A stretch of DNA of 64,000 nucleotides from Arthrobacter sp. zg-Y20 (GTDB taxonomy: Bacteria > Actinomycetota > Actinomycetes > Actinomycetales > Micrococcaceae). Every line of letters begins with the position of its first letter. The first letter of the stretch is position 1. Below the pieces are notes generated by a model. It saw only the letters and a program-made list of their open reading frames with translations, was not told the DNA's origin and searched no databases. The DNA lies in NCBI RefSeq assembly GCF_030142075.1, contig NZ_CP126241.1, forward strand, positions 2,480,001 to 2,544,000, in the 5' to 3' direction. Positions 26,649-35,729 of this stretch are shown in pieces. The position numbers and the translations under genes are program-made.

Positions 26649-27551
26649 CTAGACCTTCAGATACCGGCGGAGCGTCAACAGCGAGGATACCCCCGCCAAC
26701 AGCGCACCGAGAACAAGTAGGACGGGTGTCAGGTACAGCACCTGCTCCGAGGAGATGAAAGCGGTGGTGGGGTACTGCCGCGCCAGTGCGCCGATGAAGA
26801 AGTGGGCGGTGCTCCACAGTGCCACGGAGGCCAGGATTGCCCCGATGACGGCGGCAATCATGCCTTCGAGCACGAAGGGCAGCTGGATGACGGCCTTGGA
26901 CGCGCCGACCAGGCGCATGATGCCGGTTTCCCGCCGGCGGCTGAAAGCCGATAGCCGGATGGTGGTGGCTATCAGCAGGATGGCGCAGATCAGCATGACT
27001 GCGGCCACGGCCAGGGCAGCCACGGAGGCGAGGTTCAGGTAGGTGAACATCTTCTCGAAGAGCTCGCGCTGGTCACTGATGGACTCAACCCCCGGTTTCG
27101 AGGAGAAAGCCTCGTTGATGACCTCGTACTTTTCGGGATCCACCAGGGACACCCGGAAGGATTCGGGCAGCATGTCGGCCGTTATGCTGTCCACGATCGG
27201 CGAATTGGCGAACTGCTCACGGAAATGCGACAGCGCCGTTTCCTGGTCTTCGTACTCCACGGATTCGACGTACTTGTCGGCCCGCAGATCCGCTTCAATC
27301 GCGTCACGCTGTTCGTCCGTGACGGCACCGGAGGCGCAGGAGGCAGAGACATCATTGTCGGTGCACAGGTAGACAGCCACCTGCACGCGGTCGTACCAGT
27401 AGCCCTTCATCTGCCCGATCTGCAGCTGCAGCAGCCCGGCCGCACCCACGAAGGTCAGCGATACAAAGGTCACCAGGACAACCGAGATGACCATGGACAG
27501 GTTGCGGCGAAGCCCGGAACCGATTTCCCCCAGGACAAATGCGAGCCTCAT
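26649..27551 (-). CDS. ftsX: Cell-division ABC permease FtsX
   Basis: A 300-residue membrane protein: one N-terminal membrane segment ([20 protein letters not shown]), an external domain of about 120 residues with two Cys ([13 protein letters not shown]), then three further membrane segments. With FtsE it transmits ATP hydrolysis to an external wall hydrolase, probably the M23 peptidase encoded next. Overlaps ftsE by four bases. Confidence 0.95.
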   Translation of the reverse strand: MRLAFVLGEIGSGLRRNLSMVISVVLVTFVSLTFVGAAGLLQLQIGQMKGYWYDRVQVAVYLCTDNDVSASCASGAVTDEQRDAIEADLRADKYVESVEYEDQETALSHFREQFANSPIVDSITADMLPESFRVSLVDPEKYEVINEAFSSKPGVESISDQRELFEKMFTYLNLASVAALAVAAVMLICAILLIATTIRLSAFSRRRETGIMRLVGASKAVIQLPFVLEGMIAAVIGAILASVALWSTAHFFIGALARQYPTTAFISSEQVLYLTPVLLVLGALLAGVSSLLTLRRYLKV

Positions 27552-28297
27552 TCGGCAACCCCGCTCTCGCGCCGCGCCGGAACATCGGGCGCGGTGCGCG
27601 TTTCCGCCGCAGGTTCACCCAGGTAGATGCCCTCGTGCTCGTCACGGATGATGTTGCCGTTGCGCAGTTCCACCACGCGCTTGCGCATGGCATTAACAAT
27701 GTCGTCGTCGTGGGTGGCCATCACTACGGTGGTGCCGTTCTGGTTCACCCGGTCCAGCACCTTCATGATGCCCAGGGACGTTGCGGGGTCCAGGTTTCCG
27801 GTGGGCTCATCCGCCAGCAGGATGCCGGGCTTGTTGACGATGGCCCGGGCAATGGCAACGCGCTGCTGCTCGCCGCCGGAAAGTTCATGCGGCATGCGGT
27901 CTTCCTTGCCCTCCAGACCCACGGTCTTGAGCACTTCCGGGACGGAGTCGCGGATGACGGCGCGGCTGCGTCCGATCACCTGCATGGCGAACGCCACGTT
28001 GGCGAAAACGGTTTTATTGGGCAGCAGGCGGAAGTCCTGGAAAACGACGCCGATCCCCCGTCGCAGCCGCGGTACGCGCCAGCTGGGGATCTTGGCGACG
28101 TTGGCGCCTGCCACGTACACCGTTCCCCGAGTGGCGTGCTCTTCCTTCATGATCAGCCGGATGAAGGTGGACTTGCCCGATCCGGACGCACCGACCAAAA
28201 AGACGAACTCGCCGCGGTCCACGTCAAGGCTGACCGAGTTGAGCGCCGGCCGGGAATTCCGGTCATAGAGCTTGGTGACATTGTCGAAGGTAATCAT
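27548..28297 (-). CDS. ftsE: Cell-division ATPase FtsE
   Basis: A 249-residue ABC ATPase: Walker [10 protein letters not shown] (about 36), signature [14 protein letters not shown] (about 139), Walker [13 protein letters not shown]. The last 35 residues form a variable tail. Works with FtsX at the septum. ATG 28297. First gene of ftsE-ftsX-M23-smpB, with prfB 155 bases upstream on the same strand. Confidence 0.96.
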   Translation of the reverse strand: MITFDNVTKLYDRNSRPALNSVSLDVDRGEFVFLVGASGSGKSTFIRLIMKEEHATRGTVYVAGANVAKIPSWRVPRLRRGIGVVFQDFRLLPNKTVFANVAFAMQVIGRSRAVIRDSVPEVLKTVGLEGKEDRMPHELSGGEQQRVAIARAIVNKPGILLADEPTGNLDPATSLGIMKVLDRVNQNGTTVVMATHDDDIVNAMRKRVVELRNGNIIRDEHEGIYLGEPAAETRTAPDVPARRESGVAE

Positions 28298-28366
28298 GAC
28301 TACTTAGTGCCCATGGAGCAGCCGGAGACACGGGCCTTGGTTCGGGATATGGGCACCGGCCCCTCG

Positions 28367-28372
28367 ACTATA
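28367..28372 (-). promoter_or_regulatory. Candidate -10 element of ftsE
   Basis: TATAGT on the minus strand in the prfB-ftsE gap, about 70 bases upstream of the ftsE start. No good -35 is seen. Confidence 0.35.
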
Positions 28373-28452
28373 GCCAGCTTCGAAGGCGATCAGCCATAAC
28401 CGGGCACCGCGTGTCGACCAGGCGTGCAGTTCCGAGCCTGCGCCGGCCGGTC

Positions 28453-29571
28453 CTACTTCGTGGCCGGGATGCTGCCGGTGGCGCGCCAGCGGATGCCGGC
28501 GTCAATGAAGTCGTCGATCTCGCCGTCGAACACTGCGGAGGTGTTGCCCACCTCGTGTTCGGTCCGCAGGTCCTTGACCATCTGGTAAGGGTTGAGCACG
28601 TAGGAACGCATCTGGTCTCCCCAGGAGGCCTTCACGTCACCGGCGAACGCCTTCTTCTCGGCGTCCTCCTGCTCCTTCTTCAGCAGCAGCAGGCGGGACT
28701 GGAGCACGCGCATGGCGGCGGCACGGTTCTGCAGCTGCGACTTTTCGTTCTGCATGGACACCACGGTGCCGGTGGGAAGGTGGGTCAGGCGCACCGCGGA
28801 GTCGGTGGTGTTCACGGACTGGCCGCCGGGGCCGGAGGAACGGAAAACATCCACGCGGATCTCGTTGTCCGGGATGTCGATGTGGTCTGTCGCCTCGATG
28901 AGCGGAATAACTTCGACGGCGGCAAAGGAAGTCTGCCGGCGGCCCTGGTTATCGAACGGGCTGATGCGGACCAGCCGGTGCGTACCGGCCTCCACCACCA
29001 GGGTGCCGAAGGCGTAGGGGGCCTTCACCTCGAAGGTGGCAGATTTCAGTCCTGCTTCTTCGGCATAGGAAGTGTCCAGCACCTGTGTGGGGTAACCGTG
29101 GCGTTCGGCCCAGCGCAGGTACATGCGCAACAGCATTTCGGCGAAGTCGGCGGCGTCCACTCCCCCGGCTCCTGAGCGGATGGTCACCACGGCCTCGCGG
29201 GCGTCGTATTCGCCGGAGAGCAGGGTGACAACTTCCAGCTGGGACAGGGATTTGCGCAGGGATTCGAGCTCCGCCGCGGCCTCGGCCTTGGAGTCTGCGT
29301 CGGACTCATCCTGTGCCAGTTCCACGAGGACCTCAAGGTCATCGATGCGGGACTGGATAGTCCGGAGCCGTTCCAGTTCGGACTGGCGGTGCGAGAGCTT
29401 GGAGGTGATTTTCTGCCCTTCGGCAGGGTCATCCCAGAGGTCCGGAACGCCGGCCATCTCGCTGAGCTCTTCGATGTCCTCTTTGATCTTTGCCACGTCC
29501 GAGACCTCTTCAATGGAGGCGAAGGTGGAGCGGAGGGCGCGGATTTCTGCGGGAAAATCTATTTCTGCCAT
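28453..29571 (-). CDS. prfB: Peptide chain release factor 2
   Basis: A 372-residue class I release factor for UGA and UAA. The stop-codon recognition tripeptide SPF is in RISPFDNQ and the catalytic GGQ in [16 protein letters not shown] (about 247-249). The frame is continuous with no internal TGA, so it lacks the autoregulatory +1 frameshift of E. coli prfB, as in most actinobacteria. ATG 29571. Confidence 0.97.
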   Translation of the reverse strand: MAEIDFPAEIRALRSTFASIEEVSDVAKIKEDIEELSEMAGVPDLWDDPAEGQKITSKLSHRQSELERLRTIQSRIDDLEVLVELAQDESDADSKAEAAAELESLRKSLSQLEVVTLLSGEYDAREAVVTIRSGAGGVDAADFAEMLLRMYLRWAERHGYPTQVLDTSYAEEAGLKSATFEVKAPYAFGTLVVEAGTHRLVRISPFDNQGRRQTSFAAVEVIPLIEATDHIDIPDNEIRVDVFRSSGPGGQSVNTTDSAVRLTHLPTGTVVSMQNEKSQLQNRAAAMRVLQSRLLLLKKEQEDAEKKAFAGDVKASWGDQMRSYVLNPYQMVKDLRTEHEVGNTSAVFDGEIDDFIDAGIRWRATGSIPATK

Positions 29572-29730
29572 GGTGCTAACAGACTACGCCATGTCCCTGT
29601 GCCGCTGCTGATCCGCCGTCGTACTTCCGCCGCAGCCGATCCGTGACGCGCCGGGCCGCCCGCAAGGCTGTCCCGGCAGCCCGCGCTAGATTAAAGGAAC
29701 GGACAATTTGCCTTCCGGAAGGAGCCTGTT

Positions 29731-30036
29731 TTGGCCGATCAGCAGGGACACCCGCAGCGCGGACGCATGTACACCCTCGATGAGCTCAACGACCTGGCGG
29801 AGGAGGGCGACCCCTGGGCCATGGGCAAGGTGGATGAGTGGGAACAGCACTTTGCCAACGAGTTCGCCGGTTCCATGACAGACCGGTGCCCTGACGAGGA
29901 CTGCGACCAGTTCGGTGAGCGCGTGACCATCTGTTACGGCGAGGACGGCCAGATCCTGGACATCGACCACGGGGGCTGGGGCCACGGGCCGGCCCGGGAC
30001 AAAGCTGCGGCAGAGAGCGAACGCCGCGCGTCCTAG
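29731..30036 (+). CDS. Small acidic hypothetical protein
   Basis: A 101-residue soluble acidic protein (TLDELNDLAEEGDPWAMGK; CPDEDCDQFG). Two Cys in CPDEDC could bind metal. No family recognised; I believe it is common in Micrococcaceae. TTG start 29731 is favoured by GGAAGGAG at 29717-29724; an internal ATG at 29767 lacks a ribosome site. Divergent from prfB and convergent with the DUF2142 gene. Confidence 0.7.
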   Translation: MADQQGHPQRGRMYTLDELNDLAEEGDPWAMGKVDEWEQHFANEFAGSMTDRCPDEDCDQFGERVTICYGEDGQILDIDHGGWGHGPARDKAAAESERRAS

Positions 30037-30066
30037 CTCCGGAAAGGGACGCTCCCGGCGAGCAGG

Positions 30067-31617
30067 TCACTGGCTGACGGCGGCGTGCCTTCCCGGAGAT
30101 GCAGGTTGCGCTGTCAGCACCGGCTGCTTTGCCGTCAAAAAAAGATACCTGTACGCCAGGACCGCACCCGCCGCCATCACCATGAGATAGGCCAGGGTCA
30201 ACCCTTGCCAGGTGCCCGGAGGCTGCCACGCCGGATCAAGCATTTCCTTCCAGCGGACCATCTCGTCTAGACCTACCGTGTACCGTCGAAGAACATAAAC
30301 GAAGGCATACGTGTGGACCGCGACCGCTGTGGCCAGCAGCCACTTCGCTGCGCTCCGCGCCCACAATGATTTCGGGAAGGGCTTGAACCTGAGGGCCACA
30401 CCGCAGGCCAGCAGCAGCACCACTATGAGTGCCAGCAGATAGCGTCCCTGCCATATCCACCCGAGTTCCTGCACAACCTTCGCCTGCATTAGGGGCGGAA
30501 CTGCAACAGCCGCGATGATGAGCAAATAGATACCCCACCGGCCGCGCACGGGACGTGATGTGATACCGGCCAGGAGAACGACCGCCATTGTGAAGTACCA
30601 GAAAATGTAGATGCCGGATGGCAGACGGGTGTCCAGCCAGCCCATAAAACCGATGTAACCGGTAGCGTAATCAAAGGTGCGATCCAGCATAATTGCCGCT
30701 GCTGTACTGGGATCAATATCCAGCGGTTCTCCCACCAGACTCTTAAAGCTTTGCGCTTTCAGAAGCCACAGCAGGCTCAGCAAACATCCGGCCCCCAGGA
30801 CCGCGATCATTGCTTGGCTGAACCTATCCGCCAGCACCCTCCCCAGCGGACGGTACCCATAGCTGAATACGGCGGCTGCAACTGCCAAAAGGAGCCACAT
30901 AAGAGAGACCGGTCTCGTATTGGCAAGGAGAGCACCGGAAACGGCCACCATGAGAATGTTCAGCCGAACCGCAGTTAGTCCCGGATGGTTTTCGAGAACG
31001 ACACAGAGATTCATGAAAACCGCCGCCGCGGCCGCAATCTCAAGGGCGTTCGGGTTCACTGAACCACTCAGGAACAAGACCATGGGGGTCAACGCCACCA
31101 AAGCGGCCGCGAAAGGCCATTTGGGTTTTCGTAGCTGCCCGGCGGCACACATTGTGGAGGCGAGCAGGGCAGCGCATAGCAGCCCGCTGAGTATCCGCAT
31201 GCCGTAGACGGCCGGAGCACCGCTAAGAAACAAGGTCGGCAGGCCGGCTACAAGGTAGTAGATCGGGTTGTAGTTACCCGCACTGGTGCCTGCCGCTTCC
31301 AGCCCGTTGTCAGTTGCATCGAGGGGTGGCGCGCAGTCTGCAGTTACCCATGCCTTGAACTCATAACATTTTCCGTCATCGAGATGCGCCAAGTACCGCG
31401 GAACGTTAACCACGGTCTTTTCGGATTGCTGCCCGTTGAAGATGCCGATGAGCTGACCCCGGGCCACAGAGGCCGCCCGCACCACGTGCGCGTCTTCGTC
31501 CGGCACTGACAGCAAAGGGGAAGCAAGGGACCATATGGTCGTCAAAAGTCCAAGAATCGCGAATACAACCGGAAAGGACAGTTTGGGACGGCTTGCGTGG
31601 GGTCTCTTCTGGTGCAT
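30067..31617 (-). CDS. DUF2142-family polytopic membrane protein
   Basis: A 516-residue protein with about 12 membrane segments. The first external loop has the family motif SVPDEDAHVVRAASVARG (about 37-54), and YNPIYYLVAGLP and SGSVNPNALE follow. DUF2142 proteins lie in surface-polysaccharide clusters and are suspected GT-C-like glycosyltransferases; Asp/Glu in the first loop fits that idea. The gene is richer in A and T than its neighbours and uses less biased codons. ATG 31617; divergent from the GtrA gene. Confidence 0.82.
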   Translation of the reverse strand: MHQKRPHASRPKLSFPVVFAILGLLTTIWSLASPLLSVPDEDAHVVRAASVARGQLIGIFNGQQSEKTVVNVPRYLAHLDDGKCYEFKAWVTADCAPPLDATDNGLEAAGTSAGNYNPIYYLVAGLPTLFLSGAPAVYGMRILSGLLCAALLASTMCAAGQLRKPKWPFAAALVALTPMVLFLSGSVNPNALEIAAAAAVFMNLCVVLENHPGLTAVRLNILMVAVSGALLANTRPVSLMWLLLAVAAAVFSYGYRPLGRVLADRFSQAMIAVLGAGCLLSLLWLLKAQSFKSLVGEPLDIDPSTAAAIMLDRTFDYATGYIGFMGWLDTRLPSGIYIFWYFTMAVVLLAGITSRPVRGRWGIYLLIIAAVAVPPLMQAKVVQELGWIWQGRYLLALIVVLLLACGVALRFKPFPKSLWARSAAKWLLATAVAVHTYAFVYVLRRYTVGLDEMVRWKEMLDPAWQPPGTWQGLTLAYLMVMAAGAVLAYRYLFLTAKQPVLTAQPASPGRHAAVSQ

Positions 31618-31820
31618 TCTTAGGTGTGTTCCTGGATGTAGGGTCGGGAGTAAAAATTGCTCGGCCGGCCTCAGCCGGGGCTATGCTTTGTCAAGTGTAG
31701 CGGCAGGGCGCATGGAACCGCGGTTCCACAACTGTTGATGTTGCGGCTATGTTTGGAAGGCTGCCGCTGTTCCCGGGCGGCCGCAGGAGAATACAACGTT
31801 CAGGCTATTTGAAGGATACG

Positions 31821-32336
31821 ATGCCGCAGGCACCAAGAAATGAGCAGCATCTGTCCCTTAGGATCCTGCGTCATCGAACAGTCAAGTTTCTTGCCGTGGG
31901 CGGATTTTCCTTCATTATCGATCTCGGCCTGCTGGTTCTGTTGCACGAGGTGGGCAACCTTGATCTGTGGGTCGCAACGCCCATCGCATTTATCGTCAGC
32001 CTGGTTTTCAACTTCCTAATGCAGCGGAGTTTCACCTTCCGCTCCACGCACAAGCCGCTTATGAGCCTTCTGAAGTACTTGCTCTTAGTTGCGCTCAACG
32101 TTGCGGCGACGGACATTATTGTGAATTGGTTCGCCGGGGCCGGCCTAGGCTATTCGACCGGAAAGGTGGTTTCGACCGTCGCCACCATGGTCTGGAACTA
32201 CTTTATTTACAAGTATTGGATTTTCCCCGCCGCCTCCCCTGACCGGAGGCCCCTGGTCGCTGACATCCTTTCCGTTGAAGCCGCCCCCTATGAGGGCGGC
32301 TACGGCCACCACGACGACGCTGGACGGCGGGCCTGA
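31821..32336 (+). CDS. GtrA-family membrane protein
   Basis: A 171-residue protein with four membrane segments. The family pattern is visible as VKFLAVGGFSFIIDLGLLVLL and the C-terminal WNYFIYKYWIF. GtrA proteins are thought to flip or hold polyprenyl-phosphate sugars for glycan decoration. ATG 31821 with GAAGGA directly upstream; the frame is open to 31749 without a good ribosome site. Like the divergent DUF2142 gene, it is relatively A/T-rich. A hairpin (GCCGCCC/GGGCGGC, 32280-32300) lies in its last codons and may help termination before the convergent Tad operon. Confidence 0.88.
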   Translation: MPQAPRNEQHLSLRILRHRTVKFLAVGGFSFIIDLGLLVLLHEVGNLDLWVATPIAFIVSLVFNFLMQRSFTFRSTHKPLMSLLKYLLLVALNVAATDIIVNWFAGAGLGYSTGKVVSTVATMVWNYFIYKYWIFPAASPDRRPLVADILSVEAAPYEGGYGHHDDAGRRA

Positions 32337-32339
32337 CAG

Positions 32340-32795
32340 CTACTGCAGCAGGCGGGCCCGCGCCTCACTGACCGCTGTGACGGTAATTCCTTCCGGCACC
32401 AGGAAATTCACGACCGGCGGATGCACCCGTGCGGTCAGAACCACGTGTGCGGTCCGGCCGTCCGCAGTGCCGGTTTCCTCCTCTACGGCCAGGCCGGGGA
32501 GCCGTTCGTGCGCCCGTGTGTCGGTCAGGTAGCTGCGGGCCGCGGCGCGTACGGCATCGGGATCCAGCACCGTTGCAGGCCCTGCTCCGGCCGAAGGTTC
32601 CCCCAGTGAGAAGGTGTCCGCTGCCGCTACAGCTGCTCCGTCGGCGGCGGAGAGCAGCTTCTTCTGTCCGATATACACGGAGGACGCTGCCATCACCACT
32701 GTGACGGTCAGCAGGGTGAGCAGGGCATACCCGATGATCAGTACTCCTACCTGTCCCAGCTCGTCTCCGCTCCCCCGGCGGGCGGCATGCTTCAT
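32340..32795 (-). CDS. TadE/TadG-like pilus-locus protein (third minor-pilin-like protein)
   Basis: A 151-residue protein with one N-terminal membrane helix (DELGQVGVLIIGYALLTLLTVTVVMAAS) and an external domain, the pattern of Rv3654c-like helicase-locus TadE proteins. ATG 32795 overlaps the preceding gene's stop by four bases; the open frame upstream of it is a shadow. Last gene of the tad operon. Confidence 0.8.
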   Translation of the reverse strand: MKHAARRGSGDELGQVGVLIIGYALLTLLTVTVVMAASSVYIGQKKLLSAADGAAVAAADTFSLGEPSAGAGPATVLDPDAVRAAARSYLTDTRAHERLPGLAVEEETGTADGRTAHVVLTARVHPPVVNFLVPEGITVTAVSEARARLLQ

Positions 32796-33241
32796 CCGAA
32801 GCGCTCCACGACCTGGGTGGATTCGGAGTCCACGGTCACTGCCGAGGCGCCGGGCCAGGGCAGCCCGGGCATCGGAACATCCACCTGCACACGGACGGTG
32901 ACTGTCGAGCCGGGCTGCAGGCACTGGGCCGGGCAGCTGATCTGAATCCGCATCGCTTCCGCCGGCAGGCCGAAGTCGCCCAGTGCCAGTTCGGCAGCAT
33001 CCCCGGCACGCTGCTCTGCCGCTGAGGTCCCGGGCGCTGAGGCATACACCTTCGCGGCGGCGTCCGCCGCGCCGACGGCGGCAAAGGAAGCGGCTTGGAC
33101 CTGCCCCGCGGCCATCACCAAATAGACCACCGGAACCATCAGGAGCAGGCCGAGGAAGATGAATTCAACGACGGCGCTGCCGGCTTCGGTGTCCGCCGGC
33201 GTTGGCGCAGGCGCCGGCCCGCGGTCAGCGTGAAGGCGCAT
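32792..33241 (-). CDS. TadE-like minor pilin
   Basis: A 149-residue protein. The pilin-like start is ADTEAGSAVVEFIFLGLLLMVPVVYLV: a Gly before a hydrophobic helix with Glu at position 5-6, as in TadE and type IV pilins. The external part has two Cys (ISCPAQCLQPG). Its 5' end overlaps the preceding tadE-like gene (stop at 33225). Expected to be a pseudopilin or anchor in Flp pilus assembly. Confidence 0.83.
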   Translation of the reverse strand: MRLHADRGPAPAPTPADTEAGSAVVEFIFLGLLLMVPVVYLVMAAGQVQAASFAAVGAADAAAKVYASAPGTSAAEQRAGDAAELALGDFGLPAEAMRIQISCPAQCLQPGSTVTVRVQVDVPMPGLPWPGASAVTVDSESTQVVERFG

Positions 33242-33626
33242 GGCCGGAGACCTCTATCCCGTCCTGCGGACCGATCAACCCGATCACCGGCAGGGGTGCC
33301 CCCACCGTGATTTCCAGCATCCGAACACCGTCCACCACCGTCTCGCTGCTTCTCACGTCCGCGGCATACTCCCCGCCCAGGGCACCTTCAATCAGCCCGG
33401 ATGTCCGTTCTGCCCCATCGGCCGGGGAACGGTCCGCGAGGGCGCCGTAGCGCGCCCCGCTGGCAGCTGCGTCGATAAGGGTGTTGCGCACGTGCAGTAC
33501 CAGTGCCAGCTGGATGACCGCCATGAACATGAGGCTTACCAGCGCCCCCACCATCACGAAGTCCACCACGGCAGAACCCTGCTCCCGCGCTCCGGACGTC
33601 GCTTCCCGGGCTGCCTGCCGGGCTAT
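33225..33626 (-). CDS. TadE-family minor pilin, start codon unclear
   Basis: The frame encodes the pilin-like segment EQGSAVVDFVMVGALVSLMFMAV and then an external domain ending EVSGHAPSR. No in-frame ATG, GTG or TTG lies between the upstream gene's interior and GTG 33569, which falls inside the conserved GSAVVDF motif and would remove the Gly-Ser cleavage site. The boundary 33626 is an ATA codon overlapping the stop (ATAG) of the upstream gene; ATA initiation, translational coupling or a sequencing error are possible. Part of a polycistronic Tad operon. Confidence 0.7.
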   Translation of the reverse strand: MARQAAREATSGAREQGSAVVDFVMVGALVSLMFMAVIQLALVLHVRNTLIDAAASGARYGALADRSPADGAERTSGLIEGALGGEYAADVRSSETVVDGVRMLEITVGAPLPVIGLIGPQDGIEVSGHAPSR

Positions 33627-33892
33627 GGCTGCACCTGTTCCATGGCGGAGTCGAAGAGCCGTTCCAGGGCAGGCTGGACTACCACGAGGAGTCCGGCGAC
33701 CAGGATGGCGGACATCAATGTGATCATCACCCAGCCCGGTACGTCTCCGCGCTCCCGGTCGGCGGGAGCAGCGGCCGCCTTGAACTGCTGCACCAACCGG
33801 TACCACCATCCCGCCGCAACGGCTACTACCGTCTTCCACGCTTCCACCGGTTCGCGCGTGCTGTCCCGGTGCCTGCTCTGGCGTTGTGCCAT
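33623..33892 (-). CDS. Flp-pilin-like small membrane protein
   Basis: An 89-residue protein: charged N-tail (about 50 residues) then ERGDVPGWVMITLMSAILVAGLLVVV, one membrane helix, and a short C-tail. It sits where the major Flp pilin or DUF4244 protein is found in actinobacterial tad operons. The usual pilin Glu5 is not clear (GDVPGW), so it might be an accessory rather than the main pilin. ATG 33892. Confidence 0.7.
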   Translation of the reverse strand: MAQRQSRHRDSTREPVEAWKTVVAVAAGWWYRLVQQFKAAAAPADRERGDVPGWVMITLMSAILVAGLLVVVQPALERLFDSAMEQVQP

Positions 33893-33945
33893 GTTGAGTC
33901 CTTTGCTCGAATCCGTCTGCCTCTTGTACTTCCCTCACCAGCTGC

Positions 33946-34881
33946 CTATAGCCCCAGGCGCAGCAGCGCGAGCCCGGGGAACACGGCAAACAGGACGGTC
34001 AGGGGAAGAATGCCGAAAATCACCGGCGCCATCATGCCGATCTCTTTTTTGCCGGCCGTTTCCATCAGTTCGCGCTTGGCTGCGTCCCGCACATCCTGGG
34101 CCTGGGCACGCATAACGTCGGCTAGCGGGGTGCCCCGGTCCACCGCCACGCTCACGCCGTCCGCGAACCGGCTCAGCGGCGCCAGCCGGATCCGGTTCGA
34201 AAAGTCCTGCAGCGCTTCGGTGAGGGGGATCCCAGACCTGGTTTGGGCGAGGACTTTGCGGAACTCCCCGGCCAGTTCGCCCCGGGCCGCAGCAGAGACC
34301 CGTTCAAGTGCACCAACCGCACTCTCCCCCGCGCCCACTGCGAGCGCCATCATTTCGGCCAGGCTCGGAAACTCCGCCAGGATCCGGGCATTGCGGAGCT
34401 TGATCCGCTGAGTCAGCACGTAATCACGCAGCAGGAAACCGGCAGCGGCACACGCTGCCGTGCCCGCCACCACGGAAAACGCTCCGATACGCCCGCTCCC
34501 CGCCAGCAGCACACCGGCCGTCCCTCCGGCCAGCAACCCTGCCCCGGCCCACAGAACCTGTTCCGCCCGGAAGTCCAGGACCGACTTTTGGCCGCCGGCC
34601 TGTTCCAGGCGCACGGCCAGGGGGCCGTTGGCCGGGGAAAGCCTGTTCAGGCGCCGGACCGTGTCCCGCAGCACCGGCCGCAGAATACGTTCCAGGGTGC
34701 CGAAAGGGGTGATGTCCCCCTGCGACAGCAAGCGGGAGGCCGGCGTGACTGAGCGCAGGTGCGGTTCCACCCGCTCGGCAAAAGAGGTGCCCCGCGCCGC
34801 CGGCAGCCTGGCGGCCAGCAGCAGGAGTCCGAACCCCAGGAGGACACCGGCAAGTACGACCAAGGGGCCGGCGGGCATCAC
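33946..34881 (-). CDS. tadC: TadC-like type II secretion F-family inner-membrane protein
   Basis: A 311-residue platform protein. T2SSF domain at about 150-285 with the typical ARILAEFPSLAEMMALAVGAGES and GTPLADVMRAQAQDVRDAAKRELMETAGKKE; membrane segments near the N-terminus, around 105-145 and at the C-terminus. Forms with TadB the membrane base that the TadA motor acts on. Overlaps tadB by four bases. Confidence 0.88.
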   Translation of the reverse strand: MMPAGPLVVLAGVLLGFGLLLLAARLPAARGTSFAERVEPHLRSVTPASRLLSQGDITPFGTLERILRPVLRDTVRRLNRLSPANGPLAVRLEQAGGQKSVLDFRAEQVLWAGAGLLAGGTAGVLLAGSGRIGAFSVVAGTAACAAAGFLLRDYVLTQRIKLRNARILAEFPSLAEMMALAVGAGESAVGALERVSAAARGELAGEFRKVLAQTRSGIPLTEALQDFSNRIRLAPLSRFADGVSVAVDRGTPLADVMRAQAQDVRDAAKRELMETAGKKEIGMMAPVIFGILPLTVLFAVFPGLALLRLGL

Positions 34882-35729
34882 CGCAGCACCCTTACATCTT
34901 CAGGCAGGGCGCCGATCCGCAGCATCAGCCGGTAGCAAAGGATCGAGACCGCCATACCCGCCGCCAACACCGCAGCCCCGGCACCGGTGTTGTAGGCGGC
35001 CGCTGTTTCCGGCCGGGCGGCCAGCAGCAGCAGCACGGCCCACGGCGCCGCCACTGCCAGACGGGCCGCGTTGACCGTCCACGACTGCCGCGCCAGCAGC
35101 TCGCTCCGCGTGCGGGCGTTCTCCCGCAGGAAACCGGCCAGGGTACCAAGCAACCGTCCCAGATCCGTGCCGCCCACCTGACGGGTGATCCGCAGGGCCT
35201 CGACAATACGGTCTGCCACCGGATCAGCCAGGGCGTCCTTCAGCCGGTTCAGCGCATCCTCGAAATCCCCTGCGGAGCGGTAATCGGCCGCGAAGGCACG
35301 GAAGTAGCCGCGCAATTCGCCGGGCCCGTTGTCCGCCAACTGGATGAGTGCCTCCGGAAGCGGCAACCCGGCCCGGATCGCCGAGCGGAGGTGGTCAACG
35401 ACGTCGGGCCACAGCTCGGCCAGCGAAGCCCGCCTGCGCCGGGCCTGCATCCGTACCAGTGTGTAAGGCAGCCCGGCCCCAAAGAGACCGAAACAGGCGG
35501 CAATCGGCAGGGACAGGGTAACGATGAAGAACCCGGCCAGCACCAGCGCTCCCGTGCCCGCGCAGGTGGCCAGCAGCCCTGCCGCACTGACCCGTTCAAT
35601 ACCTGCCTGGCGCAGGAGTTCCTCAACGCGCGCGGTTCGGCGCCGCGCTGGAGCCGGTCCACGGTTCCAGCAGGACTGCCACAAAAGCAGCAGCCCCAGC
35701 CCGAGGCAAAGCCCGGCAGCAGCGCTCAT
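34878..35729 (-). CDS. tadB: TadB-like type II secretion F-family inner-membrane protein
   Basis: A 283-residue T2SSF protein: DVVDHLRSAIRAGLPLPEALIQLADNGPGELRGYF (about 125-160), then QVGGTDLGRLLGTLAGFLREN and C-terminal membrane helices. Starts with ATG 35729, overlapping tadA by four bases. Confidence 0.88.
   Translation of the reverse strand: MSAAAGLCLGLGLLLLWQSCWNRGPAPARRRTARVEELLRQAGIERVSAAGLLATCAGTGALVLAGFFIVTLSLPIAACFGLFGAGLPYTLVRMQARRRRASLAELWPDVVDHLRSAIRAGLPLPEALIQLADNGPGELRGYFRAFAADYRSAGDFEDALNRLKDALADPVADRIVEALRITRQVGGTDLGRLLGTLAGFLRENARTRSELLARQSWTVNAARLAVAAPWAVLLLLAARPETAAAYNTGAGAAVLAAGMAVSILCYRLMLRIGALPEDVRVLR

Noticed and set aside
28453-29571. Possible programmed frameshift in prfB
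   Set aside because: The frame is continuous from ATG 29571 and no in-frame TGA occurs near codon 25, so there is nothing to shift around.
33627-33989. Upstream extension of the TadE-like frame to an ATG at 33989
   Set aside because: It overlaps the complete pilin-like gene at 33623-33892 in another frame and gives Arg/Gly-rich sequence unlike TadE.
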